Counted from the first letter of the stretch, positions 1 to 12,289 are shown. The stretch: 64,000 nt of DNA from Rotaria sp. Silwood1 (GCA_905250075.1 CAJNOP010000002.1:5507565-5571564); one strand, 5' to 3'. A program made the numbers and translations. The notes: generated from the sequence alone by a model not told the origin.

Positions 1-993
1 CAAAAGTGTGTAAGTGGAAAATTGATATTATTGGGCGCTCATAAGGTAACTACCAGAACTAATATCAATCATTTGAAGTCATATTGAGTTCTAAGGATCG
101 ACTCAATAAGACCAGAAAAAGCCTAAAATTGTTTAGCTGGATGGGCCTTTGAAGCTCAATTAGGACCGTTCTACGGAGTTTCCGACCGAGTTTCAGATGC
201 ACACCGAAAAATCAAGAAAACAGAATTTCAATGTAAAATCTGATTCGTTGACGGGCCGAATGATCCGTAGAATATCCTAACCGTTTCAGCTAAAAACAAT
301 GTAATTTTGTCGAGACAGCGAATTTTCAACAAATAATAGCTTGTCATTACGGGTGTTTCTCTCGTCAACATTGAATATTCGTCACTGATCAACTCGAAGC
401 ATTAATGTCGACTGCTTAAAAATATGTATTCGATTCCAAAAAGTTCTTGAAAATTGATTTCTCTCTTTTGCTTAAAGAGTCCGAGCTTATTATACACATT
501 TCTATCTGAGAAGTTCATCGCGACTGGAAACATTTCACTATTGTGCCACGACAATAGCAAAAAAGAGCTCGATGATATTGTTAACATATCTACCGCATCG
601 CCATGATGAACTTCTTTGATGTCTATCTGAGACAATGAATCTTGCCTATTGTTAAAGGCAGACAAGCTATTTTTTTCAAGTTATTATATTCAAAAAGGCA
701 ACACGGATTATATAACGAAGCTAAACCACTATCAAATGAATCATTTTGCAGCCTAATACCTTTTCTTGATCACACTTTATTTACAATTTTGCTTTGCAGA
801 CAAAAAGAAACGACTTGTACATCTGTGATTATTGTTAATTACGCTATTTCACCAATCTAATATACGCAAAAAATAAATTTATTCTTATTGTATAGTCTTT
901 CAATCAATATTTATAACTGAAGAATTTCGAATATTGAATCTTTTATAAAATGAATTTTAACTTTCTATAAAAAACCGATCAAAAATGATTTAC
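1..993. other. Intronic/non-coding left edge
   Basis: No exon could be supported here. The second NDST exon on the minus strand ends at a GTAAAT donor at 993-992, so this stretch is most likely the start of a larger NDST intron, with the remaining exons outside the window. From about position 42 to 390 it carries a diverged copy of repeat family B (listed separately). Open frames at 402-665 (-) and 642-860 (+) show no family signature. Confidence 0.5.
42..390 (+). repeat. Repeat family B, copy 1 (left part)
   Basis: This aligns by eye along its length with the element at 54074-54674. Shared blocks include the left-end stretch near 45-100, the segment around 150-170 (cctttgaagctcaattagga against the cttttgaagtctagttagaa type), and the block near 276-310 resembling atatcctaa..ttcagctaaaaacaat. 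The right end was not found, so the copy may be truncated or interrupted. Confidence 0.55.
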
Positions 994-2198
994 TTGTGCA
1001 AAATCTATATTCATTTTTGTTGAACTAATCAATGAAATTTTATCATAAACATTTGTTAATTTTTCATGTTTCCATGTGTGATGAAACCAAATAAATTTAT
1101 CTTTTTCTTCTAGATAACAAATTATTGAAAAAAAAAAAATGAATCGATGAGGAAAATTATTCTTACAAAAAAAAACGAAACAAAAAAGACTCAATACTTA
1201 CTAATCAATAAACGATCACCTTGGTTATCTTCATCATTCCCTAAATCATAATAATAACCAGAAAATCCAAGTCGATAACGAAAATTTGATACATAATTTT
1301 GAATAAACAATTGTGAACGAATTAATGCTTGAATATCATCTGATTTTAAACGATCCTGAGATTTACTTCCTAAAAATATATCATCAATATCAATTTGAAT
1401 ATATCGATTCAATCCATAATAATCATATACATTCGAAGTTAAATATCTAAATATATCCATCATTAATGGCCAAATAAACCAATGATGATAAAGACATTCA
1501 GATAAATAAATTTGTTTTTCTTTTGATATAATCATTAAATTAATTTTTTCAAATGTTATTTTATTTTCTACATAGATTATTGTATTTATTAAGTTATCTT
1601 TGTCGATTGGAAGACTAACACATTGATCATGAAGTCCATGAAAATGAAAAAAATATGGTAAAATTTTCTCAAAACGTAATAATCTAATAATTTTATTTGA
1701 TTGTTTAATTTTAAATGGACTTTGTATTGTATGAATAATGGGTTTTAATTCTTCTCGATTGAAATCAATTGTTGGATAACTAATATTTTCAAATAACATT
1801 TGAGAATATTTCATTGATATACAATTGTGACATTGATTATTTAATAATATTAATAAACTAATTTGATATTGATTTATAAAATTATAAGAATTACTATTTG
1901 GTATACGATCAAGAATAATCATTGATGGAATATGAGTTGTTAAATCATTATAGAATTTTTCATCAATCGTTTTATATTCAATATACGATAAATGGAGTTC
2001 ATTTAAAAATAAAAATAAACGTTGAATAGTTTTCGAACGGTATGATGAAACAATAAAAATAATTGAAGATTTTTGTTTGAATTCGAATTTATTTACGTTA
2101 GATTGATGAGAATATGAAAGTAAATTTTTAAATATTACTATTAGAATTACAAGAAAAATTATTGTTTTAATTAAACGTTTAATTGAACAACGAACCAT
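994..2198 (-). CDS. NDST: Heparan sulfate N-deacetylase/N-sulfotransferase, N-terminal exons (partial)
   Basis: Bifunctional Golgi enzyme of heparan sulfate synthesis: it removes acetyl groups from GlcNAc and then N-sulfates them. Two exons are visible, 2198-1202 (332 codons plus one base) and 1109-994; splicing in phase joins LLI to KEKDKFIWFHH. Residues about 9-27 form a single signal-anchor segment (type II membrane protein). The decisive block is near residues 286-330: an LNRYIQIDIDDIFLG-type segment, then DIQALI and LGFSGYYYDLG, followed by the D/E-rich GDRLL and the F-W-F-H-H-T-W segment. This is the NDST deacetylase-domain signature RYVLVDIDDIFVG..FNLGFSG. The sulfotransferase half would lie to the left of the window. 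The N-terminal third is diverged. A TTTCTTTTTCTCTAG acceptor ends 8 bp before the ATG, so the first exon may receive a spliced leader or a 5'UTR exon. Confidence 0.88.
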
Positions 2199-2721
2199 TT
2201 ATTAAACTAGAGAAAAAGAAATCTAGAATGATTATCTATAGTAAGAAATATATATTATTTATATTAGATACTCAAGAGTTCTGATCAAAGTTTTTCAACA
2301 TAAAAGTATGATAACCAATCAAAATAGGTTTATAAATATTCATATATAAATTTCTGATAAATATATTGAAACAATCTGACATTTATTCATACAATATTTA
2401 TCTTTCAATCTTGCTTTACATATAAATTTGCTCATACACTATTAAACTTTTCATGATTTCTTTTTAAATTACAAAGAAGATACAATAATAATAATCAAAA
2501 GAAAAAAAAATAAAGGATTTATCATTCAATATATTTGGTTCGAATTATTTATCTATAGAAACGAAGCTTAGCATAACACACTGAGCATAATAAGGGGTCC
2601 ATTGAACTAGAGTGTAAAAATAAACGCAACAAAAAAAAAACGAAATAACAGAAGAAAGAAAACAAACACAGCAGAAAAGAAATCAATTACATTCTCGTCA
2701 ATAAAAAATAAAGAAATGTCA
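2199..2721. other. Intergenic NDST-AMSH
   Basis: This 523-bp spacer lies between the AMSH stop codon and the NDST start, both on the minus strand. It is AT-rich with A-runs and no open frame of note. It should hold the AMSH 3'UTR and the NDST 5' region. No repeat was recognised. Confidence 0.5.
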
Positions 2722-5700
2722 TTAATTGCGAAGATCAATAATTTGACATTGTAAACCAGGATCATAAGTTGTATGTGATGCAGCCTACGAAAAAAACATA
2801 CTCATTATCATTAGATTATCAATCAATATTTCTTTCAATATCATTACCATGAATAATGGTGGATTATTGATATGTTCATGAAAACCTGCCTTTTTACATG
2901 TTGATATTATCGGAATACCTGTATCTGGTGTAAGCGTAAAAACTGCAGTTCTGAATAAACACATACACATAAAAATAAGGTTATTTGATTAAAAACAAAA
3001 AGAAAATTTTCATACTCGTTATATTTAGGACTAATGACAATAGCAATAGCTTCTTGCATTAACATTTGATAAGGTAAATGTGTATGAAGATCAACACTTG
3101 ATAAAAATACAGTTTGTGTTGGATGTGTCTATAGAGAAATAAATAACTAAAAGATTATGAATTTGATTTTTCGATATACATGAATCCAGCCAAGTGTGAT
3201 TAAATTATTATTAGCAACATATTCAACCATTTCTTCTTCTTTTTCTGTATCACATGAATCTAGAAAAAGAAAAATTAATGAAAAAAAAGTTAACTTTTGC
3301 TAATCCTTTTCAAGACTAGTGAACAGAATTTTGTAAACTTTTTCAGAGTTTATTAATGTTTCAAAAAGTTATGAATTCAGAAAAAAATTTCGAGATGTGA
3401 CAGTGTAGTTTCCTTAGTTGATCTCAAATATGCCATTAGAAGTGAAAAAAATGTGAGTTAAATGAAATGACTCATAATTAAGATGAATGTTAAATATTTT
3501 AGCAGTATGTAAAATTTATCTTCTTTTTTTTATCTAGGAAGTATTGAGATTCTTCTTCAGATTGCTTTACATATGTTATCATCAAACGAAAAAAAACTAG
3601 GCTATAGTTAGGTACCTAGCTGAAAATAAACAACGACTCGTCAAAACCGCAGTTCTGTTTTGATACAGTTAACATGTATTACATGCTATTAATATAATAA
3701 GTTCAGATAAATTCGGTGATTTAAGCAAATCTCGGTAGCTGTTTCATACTTCGTGTAAACAATTACAAGACATTTTACAGCATTTAGTACAATGTTAAAG
3801 TGGAAACAATGTTCATTATTTAAGTGTTGAATTTTTTCGGAAAAAGACCTCAAACTTCCACAGTGACACTCCATCATAGTATAGCTGTTTTGCAAAAACT
3901 ATTAAGAACTAACACTTCAATTTCATGTCGTAGATAGAACAGAGTTACAGCTACATTTTACTAAAAAGAAATGAAATGTTTATATCTCACATACCATCTA
4001 GGAAAAGAAGCCTAAAATTGTTGCAAACTCAGCATTAGCTGATAACAATGATCGCACATATATAGGCTTACAGAAATATCTTACCTGGTCCACCATTCTG
4101 CTTTGGTACAACAATATGTGTTATCATATAGTGATTATCTCTCTAAAAAGAAAAGAGTCAATCAGAAAAAAGTAAAACTGTTAAATAAAACAAACCTTGC
4201 TACCAGCAAGAATACCACAAGTTTCAATTTTTCGATCTATCAATGAATTAGAAATAAAGATTTGTTTTAACAATTATATTTGTATTGAACCTGTATTTCG
4301 CTGTGCGACTTGAAGAAATTTAGGTGTAATATCAGAAGGAATAGCAATGCGACGAAGTGTTGTCATACTGGTACTTGTCGAGCCTATTCAAAAATAAAAT
4401 TCAATAAATAAATTAAACAATGAAAGAAAAAAACAATAAACGTACTCGGCATTGGCTTTCGTGCACGATCAAAAGTAGGTCTTGAATAACAAACAAACAA
4501 ATACTAATAAAAGATATTTAGAAAAAAAAGTCGAATTTACTTGACAGGTTCTTTATTAATTTGTACTAAACCACTATCTGTCGGTGGTACAGTCAATAAA
4601 GCGACGTGTGCTGGTGGTACTCGTGCATAATTATTTTTGAGTTGTTCAAGTGTTTGTTCATTTTCATTATGAAAACTATAAACAACAACAAAAAGATAGC
4701 CTATCTTGATTTCGAAGACTTGTTGAATATGAAATCCAAAAGTTTTCTTTAAAATTTTCTTTTGTTCTGTTTTTTTTTTGACCATAAAATAACAATAACG
4801 AACGAATTTTCTTATCTTATTGTACATGTCAACTTATTCATAAAGGAAAAATGCCTTGTCTTTTTGAATCATACTCAAACTCTTAAGCAATGAGTATAAT
4901 TTTTTACACGCCACATAATCAATGTCCTTAAAAATACCTACGTGACTTAAGGCGTCAATATAAGACATGTGTGAGCCTCGGTTTTTGAGAATTCATTCGT
5001 ATCACATCTAGAAAAATTCTTCAATATTGGTTTTCTAATTTATTTGGCGATTAACACTTTTTTAGGTTATCTCTCTTCAATAATATTCTGATTTATATAA
5101 TTGATAGAAAATCCCTCTAAAAACCGTAAAATACTTAACTATAATATTAAGGTTCAGCTGGAATAATATTTTTCTCGTAGTCTCGGTCCTTCGAGTGTCT
5201 AGCCAATATCCTGTGTTTAAGCTTTTACATAGAAACACATTGAGACCAAACGAAGCAAAATTCTACGTTAAAACTTTGTTCTCGATCACCTTATCAAAAA
5301 AAAAATGTCTAAAATGAAATATGACCATGAATATTCCTATCAGTATTATGACTATTTTAGATAGTATGACAAAAATTGCATGTAAGTGCTGAGAAAAATT
5401 CCATCAAACGATTCGAATATTAAATTTCACTATTGTAATAACTGAATTAGCATTAAAAATATTTGAAAAGCTACATAAAATATAACTATTCCTTTCTCTA
5501 CTTTTTAAACTATTTAGTAAAATAGTTTTTCTACAAAACAGATATTCTATAAAATTCAATATTTCAGAGAAGAAAATGTGTTATGTATAAAACTTACAAA
5601 GAAGTTAATTAGGTTCAAATATAAATGAAGCTTTAGCTCGAAATTGTTTCTTTCGATTTTTTCAAAATATCATGCAGTATACTGGGTGTCCGAAGAGCCA

Positions 5701-7222
5701 CCTACCAAAAAGTAAACTATAGATTTCCACTACATTTTTCGTCATTCTGAACTATTCGCCATTTCGATATCTTTCTCTTTTGCTATGAATATTTGCATCA
5801 CAGCTTTTGTAAAACTTTTAAGTAACCGATGCATTTGTTCATAGTAATTCTTTCCTTTCTCGTCAAAAACTTCGATAAGAGGTGAACTGATACGATTTTA
5901 AAGTTTTCAAATTCACCAAACTCTAAACTAATATCTCTAATTTTCCAACAATATCATATTAATAGTAATAAAGTACGAGAAGGACACCTGGATGGCGAAA
6001 AGTCTAGAACAACGAAAATAAAACTTGCAACAATTCAGCAGAAAATCTTGTTTTTTGAATAAAAAATTTGCAAGCTCTCTTTATTAATGGAAAAAAAACA
6101 TCTGGTTTAGTTTAATTGTAGTGGAGATATATAGTTTTCTTTTTGATAGATGACTTTCTGAACATTCTATATTATAATTAAAATTTCGACAGAAAATTCC
6201 CTTAGAGTTTAATATTTTCAAATATCCATTGCCTCAAAAAGATCTATGTATAACCTTAAGATAAATTTAACAGTCAATTAAGTAGTACACATCGTTCTTG
6301 ATATGTCTTTTTTTTTGTCACAGATTGTATCAAGTAATTAATTCACAGCCTACTACTCTTTTTAAGTTAAACAATATTTTTTTGTTCGTTCACATATAGA
6401 TAATTTATATAAAGAATGATGATTAATTACAAGTAGATATTTCATTCGAAAGAAAAAGAATCAGTCAATTTCTTCAAACATTCTGAAATACATAAATATT
6501 ATAGTTTCAAATATCAAAGGGAAAGAAAACGTTGAATGTTTTTGTTTTCTAGATGAAAATTTTTTATTCTTTATTTAAATCTGTTACGCAGGAAGAAATA
6601 AAGTTATTCTTACTTAGCCTGTGGTAAAGTCGACGATGCAGTTGCAATTTTTGCGTTTTCTTCTTCTTGTATTGTTTTCTATTTAAAAAAAAAACAATCA
6701 ACAATATCAAATAAAAATTTCATTTTTTTTTTCTCAAAATACTTGTTTTGCTTCATATTCACGTGCATATTTTTCTTTTAATTTTTCTTTTAATTCTTCT
6801 GCGCGTGGTAAAGCTTTTGATCGAATTATCTGTTAATAATTATGTTGAATTACAAAAACCCAAAAAATAAAAATTGTAAAAATTTACGTCTTTAACACGT
6901 TCACGATCATTTACAGAAACAGTCGCATAACCTGGATGATGTAATTTAAGTTCTTCTACAAATAATCTAAAAATAGAAATCTATTCATACAAATTGTCAA
7001 ATAATTTCATTAAACATACGTAATATATCTTGAATAAAGAATAAAACTTTGTTCTAATTGATTATTTTTATAATAAAAATCAGCTTCATCAATTAAAGTA
7101 TCTGATGTTTTATAATAAAAACTAATTGGTGTTATTGAACGAATTGGAATCCGACATTGATTTTCAAGTAACCATTGAACTTGATCTCGAGCAAATTTAG
7201 TTGATTCTTCTGAAAATGACAT
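2722..7222 (-). CDS. STAMBP: AMSH/STAMBP-type JAMM deubiquitinase, 13 exons
   Basis: Zinc isopeptidase that cuts K63-linked ubiquitin chains on ESCRT cargo at endosomes. Exons (minus): 7222-7020, 6966-6888, 6829-6743, 6678-6614, 4675-4541, 4480-4446, 4383-4291, 4236-4196, 4142-4085, 3259-3180, 3128-3016, 2950-2848, 2784-2722. The total is 1155 nt (384 aa; human protein 424 aa) and every junction is in phase. An N-terminal MIT-like region (exons 1-3) contains FILYSRYIT and [25 protein letters not shown] segment fits the STAM SH3-binding consensus Px(V/I)(D/N)RxxKP with Phe in the third place. The C-terminal JAMM domain has IETCGILAG (catalytic Glu), [14 protein letters not shown] (zinc ligands, HxHx7SxxD) and AMSH's second zinc site (DLHTH, STC, FHEH). 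Intron 4 is 1.9 kb. The start lies 28 bp after the upstream gene's stop; see the operon finding. Confidence 0.95.
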
Positions 7223-7250
7223 TAGTATCTAAAATAATAAATATTTATTT
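7223..7250 (-). promoter_or_regulatory. Candidate trans-splice acceptor between LURP-one gene and AMSH
   Basis: On the minus strand the 28 bp between the LURP-one stop (7251) and the AMSH ATG (7222) contain an AT-rich, T-ending tract closing in TTTTAG. Its AG is at 7230-7229, leaving a 6-nt leader before ATG. There is no room for a separate promoter. A 3' splice site with no donor in such a short spacer is what SL trans-splicing of an operon's second gene needs. That use is inferred. Confidence 0.55.
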
Positions 7251-7790
7251 TTATTCATCTTTAGTATAATGACAACATAAATGTATTATAATAACAACAG
7301 CAATTAAAGCTAACACATCATGTTCGTCATTACAGACTTCAATCGTATAACCATTATTACGCGTGATTTTCGCTATAATATCTTGTCCATCACTACCTAT
7401 TATTGAAAAATTTGAACCGAAGTAGTCTCCAATAGTATGAAATTTAACTTCCTCAAGTTCTGATACGATTGTAAATTGTGGACGTAATAAATTTAATTTT
7501 TTACGTATATTTAAAACTAATTGTTGATGCTTATTATAAACAGCATATGTTGGACGTAATGCAAAAAACTTTTTTTCGACTGTGCATACAATATTATCAG
7601 CTAGAAAAAATCGAAAAAAAAATAATTATCTATGATAATATAAATAGATATAATATTTACCAAGATCAAATATTGTTAATTTTCTCATAATTGAATCCAT
7701 TTCATTTTTAACTGAATAACGTTGTAAACCTTCATCATCAAGAACAGCAAATTTTGATGAAAAATCTTCAGTATTGATACAGAATTTCAT
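7251..7790 (-). CDS. LURP-one-related / tubby C-terminal-like domain protein
   Basis: Small protein of 159 aa in two exons, 7790-7661 and 7600-7251, joined in phase. The sequence has the layout of the DUF567/LURP-one fold: an N-terminal F-A-V-L-D strand with R-K-L-T-I-F-D-L, a KKFFALRPTYAVYN block with an L-x-I-R-K-K strand, then the core IGDYFGSNFSIIG (family pattern of a G-x-(F/W)-x-G-x-x-F-x-I strand followed by D-G). It ends in a short hydrophobic helix (VLALIAVVIII). This is the superfamily shared by tubby, phospholipid scramblases and plant LOR proteins. Function in animals is not established, though phosphoinositide or membrane contact is plausible. It lies directly upstream of AMSH on the same strand and may be co-transcribed with it. 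No signal peptide is seen. Confidence 0.75.
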
Positions 7791-9325
7791 ATTTATTTGT
7801 TTTTCTGTTTATCAAATTACAAATAAATATATTTATAATCAAAATAATGGTTATGCATCAGTGCACGTTTTCCTTTTTCTTTACATGGTTGATTAATGAA
7901 GGTTTTTTATATAGATAAACAATATTCTAGATACTGAAAACGATGAATAACATATAAAATAAGTTGTTTTCTTTTTGCATGATGCCGAGAATATCATATG
8001 AAATGAATGAATTTAGTATGGTGAATTGATATATCCACTGTTGTCTGACGATAGATGGCAATAGAGAAATAAATACATGAAAATAAAAATAATAAAGAAC
8101 TTTTTATTTTGAATTTGAATGATTTATTTTATTTGTCTTATTAAATTTTCTTTCTCACTAAAATAAAATTCTATTGAATATTGATCGAATATTTAACTGG
8201 TGAATTTGTTCAACCATACATGAATTTGTTTGCTACGTAAAAACAGTTGGATATTATATTTGCTCTTCTAACCAACAAAGTATATGACGTATTTAACTAC
8301 TTTTAATTTTTTTTTTAATGAGTTTTATTAATTAATATTAATTTAGAAGGATAATAATGTAGAGTTACAGAAATAGTTATATTTCTTATCACATGAGTAG
8401 TCTATATCATTAGTATAATTATTTTAGATTTATTCAAAAATACATATTAAATGCTTATTCAAATCCAACGAAGATGTGACCAGAATTTGTTAGGAGTAAT
8501 TCTTAAGCTTTGATTCTCATCAACTTTTTTATAATATTCAGAATATCATTGTTGACCAATTATCACTATAAATGAGTTCAGATCATATGTAACTAATATT
8601 CTTTAGATTTGTCTTTTTTTTTCGAGACTAACATTTATGAAATTAATGCTAATTTAAACATTTGAACTTGATGTTTTTCGAGGGTAACAATATCGATTTC
8701 GATCAATCGAAAGTTAAAATCATTTGTAATTAGATGTCAATATAAATAATTGTTAGCGTTTGTTTTGAATTAGCTAAAAACAAAGGATCAACTGAGTGAC
8801 CTTTACATTATTTCGATATTGACAACAAACTAATCAGCTGCATAAATCTAGGCGAGTTGTCTAATAATTCTTTTTTTTTTTGCGTAATTTAGTGAAATGC
8901 ATATGAAATAAATTAGTTTTTATATTTCTGCGAGAAAAATACGATCGTGATGCAGCTGTTGGATGAAACCTTGAGTATTCCTCATGATTTATAGGTCTTG
9001 AATCAATAAAATAGCGATCTATAACGACTATTAATTTGACTGTTGTTAAGCTCATATGAAAAATAACCAAAAGAGATTTTTAGCTAGTACAATCGATTAC
9101 ACAAAATATGCCTCACATCGATATTATCAAACACTAAACTGTTTGTTTTTTTTTCTTCCATTGTAATAGATTACATATTGTTGTTCATTGAATCAAAACA
9201 TAGTTACATTGTTTTGTTTCTTTTTTTTTGTACAGTTTTTACTGGATTAAATAAATGATTTATATTATTAAAACAATATATTCTTATGAATGAATTTCAA
9301 AGCAGGTATCGAGTCACATGCAACA
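7791..9325. other. Divergent intergenic region LURP-one / VMP1
   Basis: About 1.5 kb separates the minus-strand LURP-one gene from plus-strand VMP1, so promoters for both directions should lie here. It is AT-rich with T- and A-runs. The minus frame at 8861-9070 shows no recognisable domain. No repeat with defined ends was seen. Confidence 0.45.
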
Positions 9326-10716
9326 ATGCCTTCGTCGTCAACAAGTCGTCGACGCAAAGGAAAACAACAAAAATCATCTGCAATAACAAATTCGTAAGTT
9401 AGATTAAATTATCTTTTTGTTTTTATTTATTTTATTTCAATAATTGATTTTATTTTAGTAAATTAACATCATCATCTAAAAATCTTGTAGAAAAAGAACA
9501 TCTATTAGCATTTAAAAAGTCACAACAAGAAATGTTACGACACGAAACAGATAAAATCGTTCTATGGAGACATCCAATACGTACAATACATTATTGCATA
9601 CTTGAATTAGTTTATCTTTTTCATCATAACTTTAAACGTTTCGTATCATATCGGAAAACTTTATTGATATCAATTATTCTATTTGCATTTCTTATATTTA
9701 TGTATAATACTGAAGGTGCACATCAATCAAGTATTGAAAGAATTGAATCTTTATTTCTTTGGTCATTATATTGGTTTGGTCTTGGTATAGCATCATCCGT
9801 TGGACTTGGTACAGGTTTACATACATTTCTTCTTTATCTTGGTCCGTTTATTGCTCAAGTTACATTAGCTGCATATGAATGTGGTTCAATTAAATTTCCT
9901 CGTCCACCATATCCAAATGAAATTGTTTGTCCACAAACATCAAGTACAACAACAGCACGTATAATAACAAATGATACTGAAACAATTTTAAATGATTTAT
10001 TAGAAACAGGACCAATATCATTTTGGAAAATTTTATGGAAAGTTAAATTAGAAGCATTCTTTTGGGGCTTAGGTACAGCATTTGGTGAATTACCACCATA
10101 TTTTATGGCACGTGCAGCACGTTTAGGTACAACTGATTGTGATGATGATGAAGAATTAATTGAATTTGAAGCATTAGTACTTAATGCTGAATTACATAGT
10201 TCAAGAAATTTAACATTATTTGAACGTGCTCGTTATTTAATTTATCGTCTTATAAAACGTATAGGATTTCTAGGCATACTTTTATGTGCAAGCATTCCAA
10301 ATCCATTATTTGATTTAGCTGGTATAACATGTGGTTATTTTCTTATATCATTTTGGACATTCTTTTTAGCAACTATTATTGGAAAAGCACTCATTAAAAT
10401 GAGTATTCAAACAGTATTTATTATATTTTTATTTAGTGAACATCATGTTGAACGTATTATACGTTGGATGAAACATATACCATATTATGGAAAGTTATTA
10501 CAAACACCATTTAAAGATTGGTTACTTGAACAAAAAGGTAAAATGCATAGAAAACCTGGAGAAAATTTAACTGGTCATGTAACAAAAATTTCAACATTAA
10601 CAAGAATTTTTAATATATTTGTTGCCGGAATGATTATGTATTTTATTGCATCAATTATTAATTCATTAGCGCAGCGTTATTATAAGCGGACACGTACTGC
10701 ATTAAAAACTATGTAA
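9326..10716 (+). CDS. VMP1: Vacuole membrane protein 1 (VMP1)
   Basis: Multi-spanning ER membrane protein with a VTT/DedA-like core. The family acts in autophagosome formation and ER contact release, and has lipid scramblase activity. Exons are 9326-9393 and 9459-10716 (441 aa, close to the human 406). The lysine/serine-rich N-terminus is followed by a W-R-H-P segment, TM helices, and the conserved SSVGLGTGLHTFLLYLGPF block (about residues 136-154), then TLAAYECGS. GELPPYFMARAARLG (about 230-244) and CASIPNPLFDLAGITCG (about 300-316) follow, with IGKALIKM after them. All are near-identical to vertebrate VMP1. ATG 9326 was chosen because it keeps frame through the splice. An ATG at 9318 in another frame precedes it and opens a 22-codon overlapping uORF ending at 9386. 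Confidence 0.97.
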
Positions 10717-11773
10717 AACAAAAGATAACGCAATTTGTTTTTTTCCTTACTTATTCCTACCGTTTTCATGAATGATGTATTTTTTTTTCGTTTCGTTTGA
10801 ATTTATCCTACATTTGTCCAGACTTTTGGCGATCAAAGATACTGTTTAAAGCAAGAAAAAAAGAGAAATAAAAAGCATCGCTGTGAATCTTCTTTTTCGT
10901 TCTCTTAATTATTCATGTAAATTTATTTCTATCTCCATATCTTTGCATTTTTTTTTGGGTTGATTGTATTTTTTTTGTTTGCTTGTTTCATGAGCTTGTT
11001 TTTTCTTGAGCAATCTATGAATATATTACGAATGAGATGTAAAAAAAACAACCAATAAAACACCATTAAAAAAAAAATATTATTCGGGCTAAATGTTCCT
11101 GAATTAATACATATATCAGATTGTACAAATGTAAATAGAAATATCAGTTGAAGTATGGCAGACAGTGGCCACAAAGTTTCATTATGAGGTAAAAGGCATT
11201 CCAATTTTAATTTTTTAGTGTCATAGTTTGACCACAAATAGAGCATGCTAAAGTCTGATTGAAAAGACTGGACACAACTTAATTGACCGTCGCATGAAGA
11301 TATTAGAATCAACATAGTTTTTCTTTTTAAATCCTGATATCTCAACATAGAAAACAAGTCTCATGACGTAAAATACTCGATTCGACAGCTCCGACTTATT
11401 TTTCATCATTACTTGCATCGTACGATTACAGTTGGTTGGAGTACCCTATCTGTGATACAATATACACATCCAAAACATTGTTCGTTAACAAGAAAATGGA
11501 GGCTAACGCATCTAAATAGTGAAAAACTAGAAAAATATCAAAGAAACTTTGTTTTTGGGTGCTAAAGAAAAAGACGATATGTTCATCGTAAATTCTTTGC
11601 CTCAAGAGCTACATTGATCTTAAGTTGCTGCTTGTAATCATGTTTTACTAAACTCTTTCTTGTCAAAATATTAGACAAAAAGAGTGAAGTTTATATAGTT
11701 TTGACTCAGTAGAGAAACTGCTTGTGATAACTGTATGAATATGAAAAATTCGTTAATCTTAGGAAAATACCGA
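10717..11773. other. VMP1 3' flank
   Basis: T-rich 3'UTR-like sequence follows the VMP1 stop; an AAATAAA at 10865-10871 could serve for polyadenylation. The minus frame at 10929-11357 (142 codons) is hydrophobic and low in complexity with no family signature, so it is not called as a gene. Confidence 0.4.
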
Positions 11774-12289
11774 CTAACGTGAAAAGTCCTCTAACTGATG
11801 AATTGTTTTTGAGGCGAGCCTATGTACATGATGGAGATCTAAATGAGCTATGAGTACCCTGAAAAGAGTTCGTGCCGTTAACTTACTGCAGCAGAAATAC
11901 TGCAATATTACATTATTTTTAAAGCAGAGCAGTGAGCCTCCTCAGGCGCATTAGGAAAAATGATTTTCGAATTTCGAATTGAAACTTAGCAAAGAGAAAG
12001 ATGTTACCACGTATAGTTTACTGTGAAAGTTTCGTGTATTTTCTGTTGTTCATGAATTTAGATACGACTCTGATCAAAGCTCGTTTTCCAATCAAAATTC
12101 GAAAATCAGTTTTTCTGATGTTCTAGAGGAATGAAGACGTTACATTAAAAAATAACGTATTGCTTCAATATTTCTCCACAGCAATAAGCTAAGTACTTGA
12201 ATTATTTTTAGAGTATTTTTAGTTCATTAAGATCCGCATTATAGACATATTCTTGTCTCAAAAACAATTGAATCATCAAAAGTGATTAG
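11774..12289 (+). repeat. Repeat family A, copy 1
   Basis: Element of about 516 bp. Its left end reads CTAACGTGAAAAGTCCTC and then an AACTGATGAATTGTTTTTGAG-type stretch. The right end is roughly the reverse complement (CTCAAAAACAATT .. GTGATTAG). Interior blocks match copies at 28451 and 60050: TATGTACATGATG, a stretch around GAGTACCCTGAAAAGAG, TTAACTTACTGCAGCAG, and GATTTTCGAATTTCGAATTG. It has no coding capacity. Confidence 0.7.

Noticed and set aside
402-860. Open frames of 87 aa (-) and 72 aa (+)
   Set aside because: No domain, no continuity with NDST exons in phase, and composition like the intron around them.
10929-11357. 142-codon minus-strand frame in the VMP1 3' flank
   Set aside because: Hydrophobic low-complexity translation of T-rich sequence, no family pattern and no splice partners.
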